From positions 1 through 64,000 of the forward strand of contig NZ_JAWXRD010000032.1 of the NCBI RefSeq assembly GCF_033843265.1: 64,000 bases of DNA, given 5' to 3'. The translations under genes and the position numbers were made by a program. Numbering within the stretch: the stretch's first letter is position 1; the number at the start of each line of letters is the position of its first letter. The DNA is from Scandinavium lactucae. Lineage in GTDB: Bacteria > Pseudomonadota > Gammaproteobacteria > Enterobacterales > Enterobacteriaceae. Shown piece after piece: positions 26,869-37,109 of the stretch. Below the pieces are notes generated by a model. The model worked only from the letters and a program-made list of their open reading frames with translations. It made no database searches and was not told the origin of the DNA.

Positions 26869-27858
26869 ATGCATATTACCTACGATCTGCCCGTAACCCT
26901 TGACGACATTAAAATGGCCCAGAAACGACTGGCCGGAAAAATATATAAGACAGGGATGCCGCGTTCTAATTATTTAAGTGAATGCTGTAAAGGCGAAATA
27001 TACCTCAAGTTCGAAAATATGCAGCGCACCGGCTCGTTTAAAATTCGCGGTGCGTTCAATAAATTAAGCTCGCTAAGCGATGCGGAAAAACGCAAAGGCG
27101 TGGTGGCCTGCTCCGCCGGGAACCACGCTCAGGGCGTGTCGCTCTCCTGTGCGATGCTGGGTATCGACGGCAAAGTGGTGATGCCGCGCAGCGCGCCGAA
27201 ATCCAAAGTTGCCGCTACCACCGATTACTCCGCCGAAGTGGTGCTGCACGGTGACAGCTTTAACGACACCATCGCTAAAGCTAGCGAAATCGTTGAAATG
27301 GAAGGCCGCATTTTCATCCCACCGTATGACGACAAAATGGTCATCGCCGGGCAGGGCACCATCGGCCTGGAGATCCTCCAGGATCTGTACGACGTCGATA
27401 ACGTGATTGTGCCTATTGGCGGCGGCGGTCTGATTGCCGGGATTGCGATGGCCATCAAATCCATCAACCCGACTATCCGCATCATCGGCGTGCAGTCTGA
27501 AAACGTACATGGCATGGCGGCCTCGTTCTTTGCCGGGGAAATCATGAATCACCGCACCAGCACCACGCTGGCCGACGGCTGCGACGTGGCTCGTCCGGGC
27601 GCATTAACCTTCGAAATTGTTCGCGAACTGGTGGACGACATTGTGCTGGTCAGCGAGGACGAGATCCGCCGCAGTATGGTGGCCCTTATCCAGCGCAACA
27701 AGGTGATCACCGAAGGCGCAGGCGCGCTGGCTTCGGCGGCGCTGCTCAGCGGCAAACTCGATGAACATATTCGTGGGCGTAAAACCGTCAGCATTATTTC
27801 CGGCGGCAATATCGACCTCTCCCGCGTGTCACACATTACCGGTTTAGTTGACGCTTAA
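26869..27858 (+). CDS. tdcB: Catabolic threonine deaminase TdcB
   Basis: This 329-residue fold-type II PLP enzyme converts L-threonine to 2-oxobutyrate and ammonia (and L-serine to pyruvate) and is activated by AMP in E. coli. The PLP lysine is Lys58 in TGSFKIRGAF, and the phosphate-binding glycine loop is IGGGGLIAG. There is no C-terminal ACT domain, which separates it from biosynthetic IlvA. AGAGGATG precedes the ATG. It is the second gene of the tdc operon. Confidence 0.97.
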   Translation: MHITYDLPVTLDDIKMAQKRLAGKIYKTGMPRSNYLSECCKGEIYLKFENMQRTGSFKIRGAFNKLSSLSDAEKRKGVVACSAGNHAQGVSLSCAMLGIDGKVVMPRSAPKSKVAATTDYSAEVVLHGDSFNDTIAKASEIVEMEGRIFIPPYDDKMVIAGQGTIGLEILQDLYDVDNVIVPIGGGGLIAGIAMAIKSINPTIRIIGVQSENVHGMAASFFAGEIMNHRTSTTLADGCDVARPGALTFEIVRELVDDIVLVSEDEIRRSMVALIQRNKVITEGAGALASAALLSGKLDEHIRGRKTVSIISGGNIDLSRVSHITGLVDA

Positions 27859-27881
27859 TTTCTTGTGAAAAGGAAACGACT

Positions 27882-29213
27882 ATGAGCAACGCAGAAACCC
27901 TCATCGCCAGTGCCGACAAGGTCTCGGGCTGGCGTAAATCCGACACCACCTGGACGCTAGGCCTGTTTGGTACCGCCATCGGGGCGGGCGTTTTGTTCTT
28001 CCCAATTCGTGCCGGTTATGGCGGATTGATTCCGATATTACTGATGCTGGTACTGGCCTATCCGATTGCGTTTTACTGCCACCGGGCGCTGGCGCGTCTG
28101 TGCCTGTCGGGGAGTAATCCATCGGGTAACATCACCGAAACCGTCGAAGAGCACTTCGGGAAAACCGGCGGGGTGGTGATCACCTTCCTGTATTTCTTCG
28201 CGATTTGCCCGCTGTTGTGGATTTACGGCGTCACCATTACCAACACGTTCATGACCTTCTGGGAAAACCAGCTCCAGCTGGTGCCGCTTAACCGTGGCCT
28301 GGTGGCGCTGGTTCTGCTGCTGGTGATGGCGTTCGTCATCTGGTTCGGCAAAGACCTGATGGTCAAGGTGATGAGTTTCCTGGTGTTTCCGTTTATCGCC
28401 AGCCTGGTGCTGATTTCGCTGTCGTTGATCCCTTACTGGAACTCGGCGGTGATTGACCAGGTTAACCTGAGCGATATCGCCTTCACCGGACATGACGGCA
28501 TTCTGGTGACTGTGTGGCTGGGGATTTCCATTATGGTCTTCTCCTTCAACTTCTCGCCGATTGTCTCCTCTTTCGTGGTTTCCAAACGCGAAGAGTATGA
28601 AGCGGACTTTGGCCGGGAATACACCGAGCGCAAATGTTCAAAAATCATTGGTCGCGCCAGTATGCTGATGGTGGCGGTGGTGATGTTCTTCGCCTTCAGC
28701 TGCCTGTTTACCCTCTCGCCGCAAAATATGGCCGAAGCCAAAGCGCAGAACATTCCGGTGCTCTCCTATCTGGCGAACCACTTCGCCTCAATGACTGGGC
28801 AAAAAACGACCTTCGCCACGGTGCTGGAATATGGTGCTTCGATTATCGCGCTGGTGGCGATATTCAAATCCTTCTTCGGGCACTACCTCGGCACGCTGGA
28901 AGGCCTGAATGGGTTAATCCTCAAGTTCGGTTATCAAGGCGACAAAAATAAAGTCTCTGCCCGCAAGCTCAATACCCTGAGCATGATTTTCATCATGGGA
29001 TCCACCTGGGTGGTGGCGTATGCCAACCCGAATATTCTCGATTTAATTGAAGCGATGGGCGCACCGATTATTGCTTCGCTGCTGTGCCTGCTGCCGATGT
29101 ATGCCATTCGTAAAGCGCCGTCGCTGGCGAAATATAAAGGCAAAGCGGACAACGTTTTTGTCACCGCGATTGGTTTACTGACCATTCTGAACATCGTTTA
29201 TAAGCTGTTCTGA
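27882..29213 (+). CDS. tdcC: Threonine/serine transporter TdcC
   Basis: This 443-residue inner-membrane H+ symporter of the HAAAP family has about 11 membrane segments and the same length as E. coli TdcC. The early FGTAIGAGVLFFPIRAGYGG segment is the substrate/ion site of the family. It feeds threonine and serine to TdcB and sits between tdcB and tdcD with spacers of 23 bp each. Confidence 0.97.
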   Translation: MSNAETLIASADKVSGWRKSDTTWTLGLFGTAIGAGVLFFPIRAGYGGLIPILLMLVLAYPIAFYCHRALARLCLSGSNPSGNITETVEEHFGKTGGVVITFLYFFAICPLLWIYGVTITNTFMTFWENQLQLVPLNRGLVALVLLLVMAFVIWFGKDLMVKVMSFLVFPFIASLVLISLSLIPYWNSAVIDQVNLSDIAFTGHDGILVTVWLGISIMVFSFNFSPIVSSFVVSKREEYEADFGREYTERKCSKIIGRASMLMVAVVMFFAFSCLFTLSPQNMAEAKAQNIPVLSYLANHFASMTGQKTTFATVLEYGASIIALVAIFKSFFGHYLGTLEGLNGLILKFGYQGDKNKVSARKLNTLSMIFIMGSTWVVAYANPNILDLIEAMGAPIIASLLCLLPMYAIRKAPSLAKYKGKADNVFVTAIGLLTILNIVYKLF

Positions 29214-29236
29214 GTAAAGGATTACGGAGTCGTAAA

Positions 29237-30451
29237 ATGATTGAGTTTCCGGTAGTGCTGGTCATTAACTGTGGATCGTCATCGATTAAATTCTCGGTGC
29301 TGGATGCCCAAAGTCAGGACGTATTGCTGGCGGGAATGGCCGAAGGCCTGAATAACGAAGGCGCGTTTTTAACGGTCAATGGCGGGGAGCCCGCCACGTT
29401 AGCCCACCCGAATTATGAATGTGCCTTACAGGCGATTGCCGGGGAGCTGGAGCACCGAGCCTTGATCGACAGCGTGGCCTTAATTGGCCACCGCATCGCC
29501 CACGGCGGCAGTATTTTCAGCGAATCGGTACTGATAACCGACGAGGTTATCGCCCAGATCCGTGAAGTATCGCCGCTGGCCCCGCTGCACAATTACGCCA
29601 ACCTCAGCGGGGTGGACGCGGCCCGGCGACTGTTCCCCGGCGTGCCGCAGGTGGCGGTGTTTGATACCAGTTTTCACCAGACGCTGGAACCGCACGCGTA
29701 TCTGTACGGCCTGCCGTGGCGCTATTTCGAAGAGCACGGCGTGCGTCGCTACGGTTTTCACGGTACGTCGCATCGCTATGTCAGCCAGCAGGCCCATGCG
29801 TTGTTGGGTCTGCAGCCAGAGGATTCCGGGCTGGTCATCGCCCATTTGGGAAACGGGGCGTCGATTTGTGCGGTGCGCAATGGTCGTAGCGTCGACACCT
29901 CAATGGGCATGACGCCGCTGGAAGGGCTGATGATGGGCACCCGCTGCGGCGACGTCGATTTTGGCGCAATGGCGTGGATTGCCGAACAGACCGGGCAAAG
30001 TTTCAGCGAGCTGGAACGGGTGGTGAATAAGGAGTCTGGGCTGTTGGGTATCTCCGGTTTATCGTCCGATTTGCGGGTGCTGGAGAAGGCCTGGCACGAG
30101 GGCCATCAGCACGCCAGGCTGGCGATTCAGACCTTTGTCCACCGCATCGCCCGTCATATTGCGGGTCATGCCGCGGCGCTGCATCGCCTCGATGGCATCA
30201 TTTTTACCGGCGGCATAGGCGAAAACTCACAGCTGATCCGCAGTCTGGTGATGGCGCATTTACGGGTATTTGGCGTCGAACTGGACGACCAAATGAACGC
30301 CTTACCGGGCAGTGCCGGGGAACGCATTATTTCCTCTGAACGTTCGGCGGTGGCCTGCGCTGTTATTCCGACCAATGAAGAGAAAATGATTGCACTCGAT
30401 GCGATTCAGATAGGCGAAATGAATGTCGCTGCTGAAGTTGCACTTTCCTGA
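29237..30451 (+). CDS. tdcD: Propionate/acetate kinase TdcD
   Basis: This 404-residue kinase of the acetokinase family turns propionyl phosphate into propionate with ATP formation, the energy-yielding last step of threonine fermentation. Family motifs are VINCGSSSIKFS at the N-terminus, RYGFHGTSHRYV with the catalytic residues, and IAHLGNGASICA for phosphate binding. Length is close to the 402 residues of E. coli TdcD. Confidence 0.96.
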   Translation: MIEFPVVLVINCGSSSIKFSVLDAQSQDVLLAGMAEGLNNEGAFLTVNGGEPATLAHPNYECALQAIAGELEHRALIDSVALIGHRIAHGGSIFSESVLITDEVIAQIREVSPLAPLHNYANLSGVDAARRLFPGVPQVAVFDTSFHQTLEPHAYLYGLPWRYFEEHGVRRYGFHGTSHRYVSQQAHALLGLQPEDSGLVIAHLGNGASICAVRNGRSVDTSMGMTPLEGLMMGTRCGDVDFGAMAWIAEQTGQSFSELERVVNKESGLLGISGLSSDLRVLEKAWHEGHQHARLAIQTFVHRIARHIAGHAAALHRLDGIIFTGGIGENSQLIRSLVMAHLRVFGVELDDQMNALPGSAGERIISSERSAVACAVIPTNEEKMIALDAIQIGEMNVAAEVALS

Positions 30452-30483
30452 ACCGATTGAACAGAAATTCAGAGAGCGAATAA

Positions 30484-32778
30484 ATGAAGGTCAATATCGA
30501 TATTCACGATAGGCAGTATACCGACGCCTGGCAGGGATTTAACGGCACTGAATGGAAAGACGAAATTAACGTTCGTGATTTTATTCAGCACAACTATACC
30601 CCGTATCATGGGGATGAATCTTTCCTCGCCGAGGCCACCCCGGCGACTACCGCGCTGTGGGAAAAGGTGATGGCGGGGATCCGTCAGGAAAACGCCACCC
30701 ACGCCCCGGTCGATTTTGACACCAACGTCGCCACCACCATCACCGCCCATGATGCAGGCTACATCGACCAGCCGCTGGAAAAAATTGTCGGCCTGCAAAC
30801 CGATAAGCCGCTCAAGCGCGCGCTGCATCCGTTTGGCGGCATCAACATGATCAAAAGCTCGTTTGACGCCTACCGTCGTGAAATGGATGCGCAGTTTGAA
30901 TACCAGTTCACCTCGCTGCGCAAAACCCATAACCAGGGTGTATTTGACGTTTACTCCCCGGAGATGATGCGCTGTCGTAAGTCGGGCGTGCTGACCGGGC
31001 TGCCGGACGGCTATGGACGCGGGCGCATCATCGGCGACTACCGCCGGGTGGCGCTGTACGGCATTGCGTATCTGGTGCGCGAACGTGAACTGCAGTTCGC
31101 CGATTTGCAGGGCGCAATGGAGCGGGGCGAGCAACTCGAAGCCACCATTCGCCTGCGCGAGGAGCTGTCAGAACAGCGGCGGGCGTTGTTGCAGATGCAG
31201 GAGATGGCCGCCAAATATGGATACGACATTTCCCGTCCGGCAGTCACGGCACAAGAGGCGGTGCAGTGGCTGTACTTTGCCTATCTGGCGGCGGTGAAAT
31301 CGCAGAATGGCGGGGCGATGTCGCTCGGGCGCACCACCGCGTTCCTCGATATCTACATTGAACGCGACATGCAGGCCGGGCGTCTGAACGAGACCCAGGC
31401 GCAGGAGCTGGTCGATCACTTCATCATGAAAATCCGCATGGTGCGTTTCCTGCGCACGCCGGAGTTCGACACCCTGTTTTCCGGGGACCCTATTTGGGCC
31501 ACGGAAGTGATCGGCGGCATGGGGCTGGACGGACGCACGCTGGTCACCAAAAACGCCTTTCGTTACCTGCACACCCTGCACACCATGGGCCCGGCACCAG
31601 AACCGAACCTGACTATTCTGTGGTCGGAAGCGCTGCCGATTGCGTTTAAGAAATATGCCGCGCAGATGTCGATCGTCACCTCTTCGTTGCAGTATGAGAA
31701 CGACGACCTGATGCGCACTGATTTTAACAGTGATGATTACGCCATCGCCTGCTGCGTCAGCCCGATGGTGATCGGCAAACAGATGCAGTTCTTCGGGGCG
31801 CGCGCCAACCTGGCGAAAACGCTGCTGTACGCGATCAATGGCGGCGTGGATGAGAAGCTCAAAATCCAGGTCGGGCCGAAAACGGCCCCGCTGATGGATG
31901 AGGTGCTGGACTACGACACAGTGATGAGCAGCCTTGATCACTTCATGGACTGGCTGGCGACGCAGTACATCAGCGCCCTGAATCTCATTCACTATATGCA
32001 TGATAAATATAGCTATGAGGCCTCGCTGATGGCGCTGCACGACCGCGATGTCTATCGCACCATGGCCTGCGGTATCGCCGGGCTGTCGGTGGCGGCGGAT
32101 TCGCTGTCGGCCATTAAGTACGCGAAGGTGAGTCCGGTTCGCGATCACACCGGGCTGGCGGTGGACTTCGTGATTGAAGGCGATTACCCGCAGTACGGCA
32201 ACAACGATGACCGCGTGGACCAGATTGCCTGTGATCTGGTGGAGCGCTTTATGAAGAAAATCAGCGCGCTGCCAACCTATCGTCATGCGGTGCCGACCCA
32301 GTCGATCCTGACCATCACGTCCAACGTGGTGTACGGACAGAAGACCGGCAACACACCGGACGGACGCCGGGCCGGAACGCCATTTGCCCCGGGGGCAAAC
32401 CCGATGCACGGGCGTGACCGTAAAGGTGCGGTGGCTTCGCTGACCTCTGTCGCTAAGCTGCCGTTTACCTACGCCAAGGACGGGATTTCGTACACCTTCT
32501 CCATCGTGCCTGCGGCGCTGGGCAAGGAGGATGGGACCCGTAAAACCAACCTCGTCGGGCTACTCGACGGTTATTTCCACCATGAGCGTAGCATTGAGGG
32601 CGGCCAGCATCTGAACGTCAACGTCATGAACCGCGAGATGCTACTGGATGCTATCGAGAATCCGGACAACTATCCGAATCTGACCATCCGCGTGTCCGGC
32701 TATGCGGTGCGCTTTAACGCCCTGACCCGCGAGCAGCAGCAGGATGTCATTTCGCGGACGTTTACTCAGTCCGTTTGA
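30484..32778 (+). CDS. tdcE: 2-ketobutyrate formate-lyase TdcE
   Basis: This 764-residue glycyl-radical enzyme splits 2-oxobutyrate (or pyruvate) with CoA into propionyl-CoA (acetyl-CoA) and formate. Catalytic cysteines are the pair Cys423-Cys424 in ACCVSPM, and the radical glycine is about Gly739 in RVSGYAVRF. No activating enzyme is encoded beside it, so PflA would have to serve. It is the last tdc gene here; tdcF and tdcG do not follow. Confidence 0.96.
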   Translation: MKVNIDIHDRQYTDAWQGFNGTEWKDEINVRDFIQHNYTPYHGDESFLAEATPATTALWEKVMAGIRQENATHAPVDFDTNVATTITAHDAGYIDQPLEKIVGLQTDKPLKRALHPFGGINMIKSSFDAYRREMDAQFEYQFTSLRKTHNQGVFDVYSPEMMRCRKSGVLTGLPDGYGRGRIIGDYRRVALYGIAYLVRERELQFADLQGAMERGEQLEATIRLREELSEQRRALLQMQEMAAKYGYDISRPAVTAQEAVQWLYFAYLAAVKSQNGGAMSLGRTTAFLDIYIERDMQAGRLNETQAQELVDHFIMKIRMVRFLRTPEFDTLFSGDPIWATEVIGGMGLDGRTLVTKNAFRYLHTLHTMGPAPEPNLTILWSEALPIAFKKYAAQMSIVTSSLQYENDDLMRTDFNSDDYAIACCVSPMVIGKQMQFFGARANLAKTLLYAINGGVDEKLKIQVGPKTAPLMDEVLDYDTVMSSLDHFMDWLATQYISALNLIHYMHDKYSYEASLMALHDRDVYRTMACGIAGLSVAADSLSAIKYAKVSPVRDHTGLAVDFVIEGDYPQYGNNDDRVDQIACDLVERFMKKISALPTYRHAVPTQSILTITSNVVYGQKTGNTPDGRRAGTPFAPGANPMHGRDRKGAVASLTSVAKLPFTYAKDGISYTFSIVPAALGKEDGTRKTNLVGLLDGYFHHERSIEGGQHLNVNVMNREMLLDAIENPDNYPNLTIRVSGYAVRFNALTREQQQDVISRTFTQSV

Positions 32779-32795
32779 GTCTTTCATTAATAACA

Positions 32796-32830
32796 GAGTG
32801 GGGTAGGGCGACCCCACTCAACCTTTATTT
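32796..32830 (+). terminator. Terminator of tdcABCDE
   Basis: GAGTGGGG/CCCCACTC perfect eight-base stem, then AACCTTTATTT. Its place right after tdcE supports that the operon truly ends here. Confidence 0.8.
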
Positions 32831-33231
32831 CGCTGATTTGAATGGTAATAAATCCGTATATATGTAGCGGGTGTGTTTACCGTGTTATATATTTGCAATT
32901 GCTTGGTTAATATATTTGTTTGTTCCGTTTCTTTGTCCCCTGTCAAAATCGTCATTTGCAGAGTTTCCCCTTCGCTGAAGCAGTAAATCATTTCTTAACC
33001 ACTACGCCATCTCCTTTCTGACAGAATTTAAATTTATATAAAACATTAAAGCTAGTGTTTTAAGCTTAAAAAAATCATTTAACCGATATTTATGTTTACC
33101 AAAATACGGGGCGATGGTCTTATATTCCAACTTTCTGCCGTGGCGCAAAATGTTGCCCTGCAACCGCGTTGGCCACTCAGCGAAGGTGAACTTCTAAAAG
33201 CAAACTTGATTATGAAAACGGGATATACCAA
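32831..33231 (+). other. AT-rich leader of the fimbrial operon
   Basis: About 400 bp without a gene. It must carry the fimbrial promoter. I looked for the paired inverted repeats of a fim-type invertible switch and for a recombinase gene and saw neither. There is a poly-A stretch near 33068. Confidence 0.45.
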
Positions 33232-33792
33232 ATGTTTAACAAAGCATTCATCGTAGCGGCACTGATGGTTTCTGGTTCAGCACTTGCAACAGAATCAACC
33301 GGCGTAGCCGGGGGCACTATTACCTTCAACGGTTCCGTGTCTGATACCACCTGTAACGTGGTGACCAACAACGGTTCTGACTTCACGGTAAACCTTTCCC
33401 CGATCGCCATCGCGGATATGGGCACCAGCGCAGGCGTAGTGAAAACTAAGGCCAAAGACTTCACCATGAATCTGAAAAACTGCACTGCTGCCTCGGAAGA
33501 AACCAAAACCCTGAAAATCACTTTCAGCAGCAGCAACCTGTCAGATGATGCGAAATACCTGAAAAACTACAGTGACAATGGCGCTGAAGGCGTAGGTATT
33601 GCGCTGACCAAAGATGGCAACACTGCGGTTCCGTTTGATACCGCATTTGATACTGGCCTGAACTCTGCCGATGCCGCCAGCGAAGATGGCGTCACCCTCA
33701 CCATGTATGCCAACTACTACAACTACGGCGGTGCGTCCGTAACGACCGGTAAAGTGGTCACCGACGCAACTTACTCCATCAGCTACGACTAA
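33232..33792 (+). CDS. Major fimbrial subunit
   Basis: This 186-residue pilin of the chaperone-usher class has a signal peptide ending at ALA (about residue 19). The mature part has the FimA-like pattern GGTITFNGSVSDTTCNV, a second cysteine in MNLKNCTAA, and a C-terminal beta strand TDATYSISYD with the penultimate tyrosine needed for donor-strand exchange. It is the first gene of a four-gene operon. A stable hairpin after it may let the subunit message outnumber the rest. Confidence 0.93.
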   Translation: MFNKAFIVAALMVSGSALATESTGVAGGTITFNGSVSDTTCNVVTNNGSDFTVNLSPIAIADMGTSAGVVKTKAKDFTMNLKNCTAASEETKTLKITFSSSNLSDDAKYLKNYSDNGAEGVGIALTKDGNTAVPFDTAFDTGLNSADAASEDGVTLTMYANYYNYGGASVTTGKVVTDATYSISYD

Positions 33793-33799
33793 ACCCTAA

Positions 33800-33819
33800 A
33801 GCCGGGGTTCGCCCCGGCT
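33800..33819 (+). terminator. Attenuating hairpin after pilin gene
   Basis: AGCCGGGG-TTCG-CCCCGGCT is a perfect eight-base stem with a TTCG tetraloop and no long T run. This arrangement often raises pilin over chaperone and usher expression. Confidence 0.7.
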
Positions 33820-33834
33820 CCTCTCTACGACATT

Positions 33835-34542
33835 ATGAAAACTCTGATGCTTTTCCTCGCGGCTGCCTTCATTTCAGTGAATGCCAGCGCAAGCGTTGTG
33901 ATTAACGAAACCCGCGTCATTTATCCGGCCAGCGCCAAATTTGTTTCGGTGCAGCTGGTCAACGACAGCGATAAAACCCATCTGGTGCAGTCCTGGATTG
34001 ACGCTGGGGATGCCTCCGTGGCCCCGGAGAAGGTGAAAGTACCATTCTCTCTGTTGCCTCCGGTGGTCAAAATGAGCGGCCATGCCGGACAGGCGCTGAA
34101 GATAGCGGCCATGAATACCCAGGCGCTGCCAAAAGACCGCGAAAGCGTGTACTGGCTTAACGTGCTGGACGTTCCGCCGGTTCCAGAAGGCAGTGGTGAA
34201 AGCTACCTGCAGGTGGCTATCCGCAACCGTATTAAGCTTTTTTATCGTCCGGAATCGTTGGGCGATCTCGACAGCAGTGTGGCGGAGAAAATCTCGGTAT
34301 CAACGTCGGGTGGTCACACCTGCCTGAAAAATGATTCGCCTTATTACATGACTCTCGCCCAGGTAGTGAGCTGGCAGGGCGGCGCACTCAAGCAGAGCCG
34401 AAAAGATAATTTGCTGTCCGAGACTGCATTTATTGCACCTTTCGGCTGCGCGCCAGTATCCGACAAAATCCAGGCCGGTAGGCAATATCGCCTCACCTGG
34501 CTTGATGATTACGGCGCAAAGAGATTCAGCCTTATCCACTGA
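33835..34542 (+). CDS. Periplasmic fimbrial chaperone
   Basis: This 235-residue PapD-like chaperone has a signal peptide to about SASA, then the G1-strand region with VVINETRVIYPASAKFVSVQL, an arginine within TRVIYP and a lysine in RNRIKLFYRP, the usual pair that anchors pilin C-termini. SVYWLNVLDVPPVP is the family's YWLNV signature. Two cysteines (in HTCLKN and FGCAPV) probably form a disulfide in domain 2. It folds and delivers pilins to the usher. Confidence 0.93.
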   Translation: MKTLMLFLAAAFISVNASASVVINETRVIYPASAKFVSVQLVNDSDKTHLVQSWIDAGDASVAPEKVKVPFSLLPPVVKMSGHAGQALKIAAMNTQALPKDRESVYWLNVLDVPPVPEGSGESYLQVAIRNRIKLFYRPESLGDLDSSVAEKISVSTSGGHTCLKNDSPYYMTLAQVVSWQGGALKQSRKDNLLSETAFIAPFGCAPVSDKIQAGRQYRLTWLDDYGAKRFSLIH

Positions 34543-34575
34543 TATTCGAGATTAATGACACCGGGTACCATTCTG

Positions 34576-37080
34576 ATGAAAAACAGATCTCTGTTTCGTA
34601 TAAGCCTGCTCGTTCAGTCTGTGAGCCTTGCGCTATTTTCATTTGGCGCGGATGCTGAAACTTTTAATAGCAGCCTGCTGGTAGGTAATTCCGCGGATAT
34701 GGACTGGAGTAATTCTCATCTGGTAATGACGCCAGGTGCCTATGATTTAGATGTGTATGTGAATAACGTCTGGCGTGGCAAATTTAATCTTTCCGTCGCC
34801 AATGACGATAAAGGCACCTTGCTGATGAATAAAGACGACGTGCCACTTCTGGATATTCTGAAGCTGCACGATGTCGTCAATAAATACAGTGCTGATAAGC
34901 TGGATGTGAATACCCTGCTGCACGGCGGGAAAAGCGCGCTGGTGCCTGGCGCACTGCGTCTGGATTTAGAAGTGCCTCAGGCCTTCGTAAAAGAACACAG
35001 CCGTAACTGGGTGTCACCGCAAAAATGGGATCAGGGAATTAATGGCCTGTATACCAATTACAATTTCAACTATTACAACTTCCACGGCCTGCAGGAAGAT
35101 TACAGCAACAGCGATAATATGTATTTATCGCTCAACAGCGGACTTAACCTGTACGGTTGGCACCTGCTCGATAACTCGTCGTGGATGCGTTACAGCTCGA
35201 TGGGGAAAGGTAGCTGGCTGAATAATACCCGCTATGTTGAAAAACCGATTGCGGCGATCGACTCGGTACTGCGTCTAGGCCGGAGTTACACCACTTCTGA
35301 GTATTTTGATACCGTCCGGTTTCGCGGGGTAACGCTGAATAAAAGTCGTCAAATGCTGCCGGACAGTGAAAACGTATATATGCCGGTGATCAGCGGCATC
35401 GCCACCAGTTCAGCGGTGGTCAGTATTTACCAGGATGGTCAAATCATCCACCAGGTGAACGTGCCGCCAGGCCCTTTTGCCATCCGTGACCTGATGCCGA
35501 CCGGCTCGCGGAGCGATTTATCCGTCGAGGTGAAAAACACCGGCGGTAACATCGAGCGCTTTGCGGTGCCGTTCTCCTCGATCCCGAATATGCTGCGCCC
35601 CGGTAGCAGTGACTATCAGATTAACGTCGGGACGGTGGATCTGCGTAACGTTGATGATAACAGTCATTTCGCGCAATTCAGCTATTCGCGCGGAGTGAAT
35701 AATTATCTGACCGCCTTCGCGGGCGGTATCTGGAACAGCGACTATCACTCCCTGCTACTGGGCGGCGCGGTGTCTATTCCCTACGCCGGATCGGTCTCGG
35801 CGACCGTGGAGGAGTCACAGTACCGCCTACCTGGCGATGGCCGTCGCCACGGGGAAAAATATTCGTTGTCATGGAGTAAGTACTTTCCGACCCGGACGAA
35901 TATTTCACTGGCCTCGTACTATTACCGAACCCAGGATTACGCTTCGTTCAGCGACTATATCCTGACCAAATCCAACATTAAAGATTATGGCGGAACGGGC
36001 ACTTCGACGGTGAACAGCAAACAGGCCTTTAGCGCCAATATTAGCCAGCCGCTAGGGGACTCGTTTGGCCGACTGTCGCTTTCCGCCTATTGGCGTGATT
36101 ACTGGCGCGGCCAGAAAAGCAATCGTCAGTACAACCTGACCTGGAGCAATGCGTACCACAGCGTGAACTACTCGGTTTCGCTGCGCCGTTCGGAGGTCAC
36201 GCAGTCGTATTACGACTATGAAACCAACTATGAAGGCGACCTGGTGACCGCCCTGCGCTCGCGCGGCAAGACCGAAAACAACCTCTATTTTTCGGTGACG
36301 GTGCCGTTCTCCATTTTTGGCAGCGGCGGGAGCCTCTCTTCTCATGCTAGCGTGCAGAACGGCAAGTATTCTTCGTCCGATGTCAGCATGAGTGGAGAAG
36401 CGCATAACGTCGATTACAGCCTGATGCTAAGCCACGACAGCGACGGTAATTCGCGCGCGGCTGACCTCTACACCAGTTGGAAAAATGACTATACCAGTAT
36501 GAACAGCGGTGCAACGCTGTCGCGTGAGTATCGCCAGCTGAGTCTGGGAGCCAGTGGTAACGTGCTGGCCTGGCAAGGCGGGTTGTTGGCCTCGCCAAAC
36601 AATGGGCGCAATTTTGTGATTATCGAAGCGCCTGGGGTGGTCAATGCGGTGGTTAACGGGGATAGCGCTACGCACACCAATGCAAAAGGCATCGCGCTTG
36701 TCACCAGCGCCACACCCTATCGGCAGAACAATTTCCATCTTGAGCAGGATGGCACCCAAAGCAGCGACGTCGATCTTGAGGGGAATTTGCTTAACGTGGC
36801 ACCGTACGAAGGCAGCATCAGCTGGCTGAAATATAAAACGGATACCCGTAAGTTATTTACCTTCGATGTGCAAGCCGGTGACGGCAGCCAACTGCCGTTC
36901 GGTGCGATGGTGACCGGGGCAGGAAATGAAGAACTCGGTTATGTGGCGCAGGGTAGCCAGATATTTATTAAAGCTGATGTGCTGCCGGATAGCCTCAAAG
37001 TGAATACCAGTAAGGGGAAAACCAAAAATAGCTGCGTTATTTCAAGGCCCGCTGAGCATACAGTCAATATTTGCCGTTAA
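34576..37080 (+). CDS. Fimbrial usher
   Basis: This outer-membrane usher of about 834 residues has a signal peptide ending near ADAE, then the N-terminal chaperone-binding domain (FNSSLLVGNSADMDWSN), a 24-strand beta-barrel with plug, and C-terminal domains closing with CVISRPAEHTVNICR. It is the secretion pore and assembly platform. The ATG at 34576 starts directly at the signal peptide; ATG 34555 is in frame but would add seven residues in front. Confidence 0.92.
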   Translation: MKNRSLFRISLLVQSVSLALFSFGADAETFNSSLLVGNSADMDWSNSHLVMTPGAYDLDVYVNNVWRGKFNLSVANDDKGTLLMNKDDVPLLDILKLHDVVNKYSADKLDVNTLLHGGKSALVPGALRLDLEVPQAFVKEHSRNWVSPQKWDQGINGLYTNYNFNYYNFHGLQEDYSNSDNMYLSLNSGLNLYGWHLLDNSSWMRYSSMGKGSWLNNTRYVEKPIAAIDSVLRLGRSYTTSEYFDTVRFRGVTLNKSRQMLPDSENVYMPVISGIATSSAVVSIYQDGQIIHQVNVPPGPFAIRDLMPTGSRSDLSVEVKNTGGNIERFAVPFSSIPNMLRPGSSDYQINVGTVDLRNVDDNSHFAQFSYSRGVNNYLTAFAGGIWNSDYHSLLLGGAVSIPYAGSVSATVEESQYRLPGDGRRHGEKYSLSWSKYFPTRTNISLASYYYRTQDYASFSDYILTKSNIKDYGGTGTSTVNSKQAFSANISQPLGDSFGRLSLSAYWRDYWRGQKSNRQYNLTWSNAYHSVNYSVSLRRSEVTQSYYDYETNYEGDLVTALRSRGKTENNLYFSVTVPFSIFGSGGSLSSHASVQNGKYSSSDVSMSGEAHNVDYSLMLSHDSDGNSRAADLYTSWKNDYTSMNSGATLSREYRQLSLGASGNVLAWQGGLLASPNNGRNFVIIEAPGVVNAVVNGDSATHTNAKGIALVTSATPYRQNNFHLEQDGTQSSDVDLEGNLLNVAPYEGSISWLKYKTDTRKLFTFDVQAGDGSQLPFGAMVTGAGNEELGYVAQGSQIFIKADVLPDSLKVNTSKGKTKNSCVISRPAEHTVNICR

Positions 37081-37109
37081 CTCAATTTATGACTAAGACA
37101 GAACTAACC

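Noticed and set aside
31168..32409. 413-codon minus-strand frame
   Set aside because: It is antisense to tdcE, a fully conserved gene; His/Arg/Gln-rich composition is typical of a shadow frame in GC-rich coding DNA.
32831..33231. Invertible fimbrial promoter (fim-type switch)
   Set aside because: No pair of inverted repeats flanking a promoter and no recombinase gene could be found.
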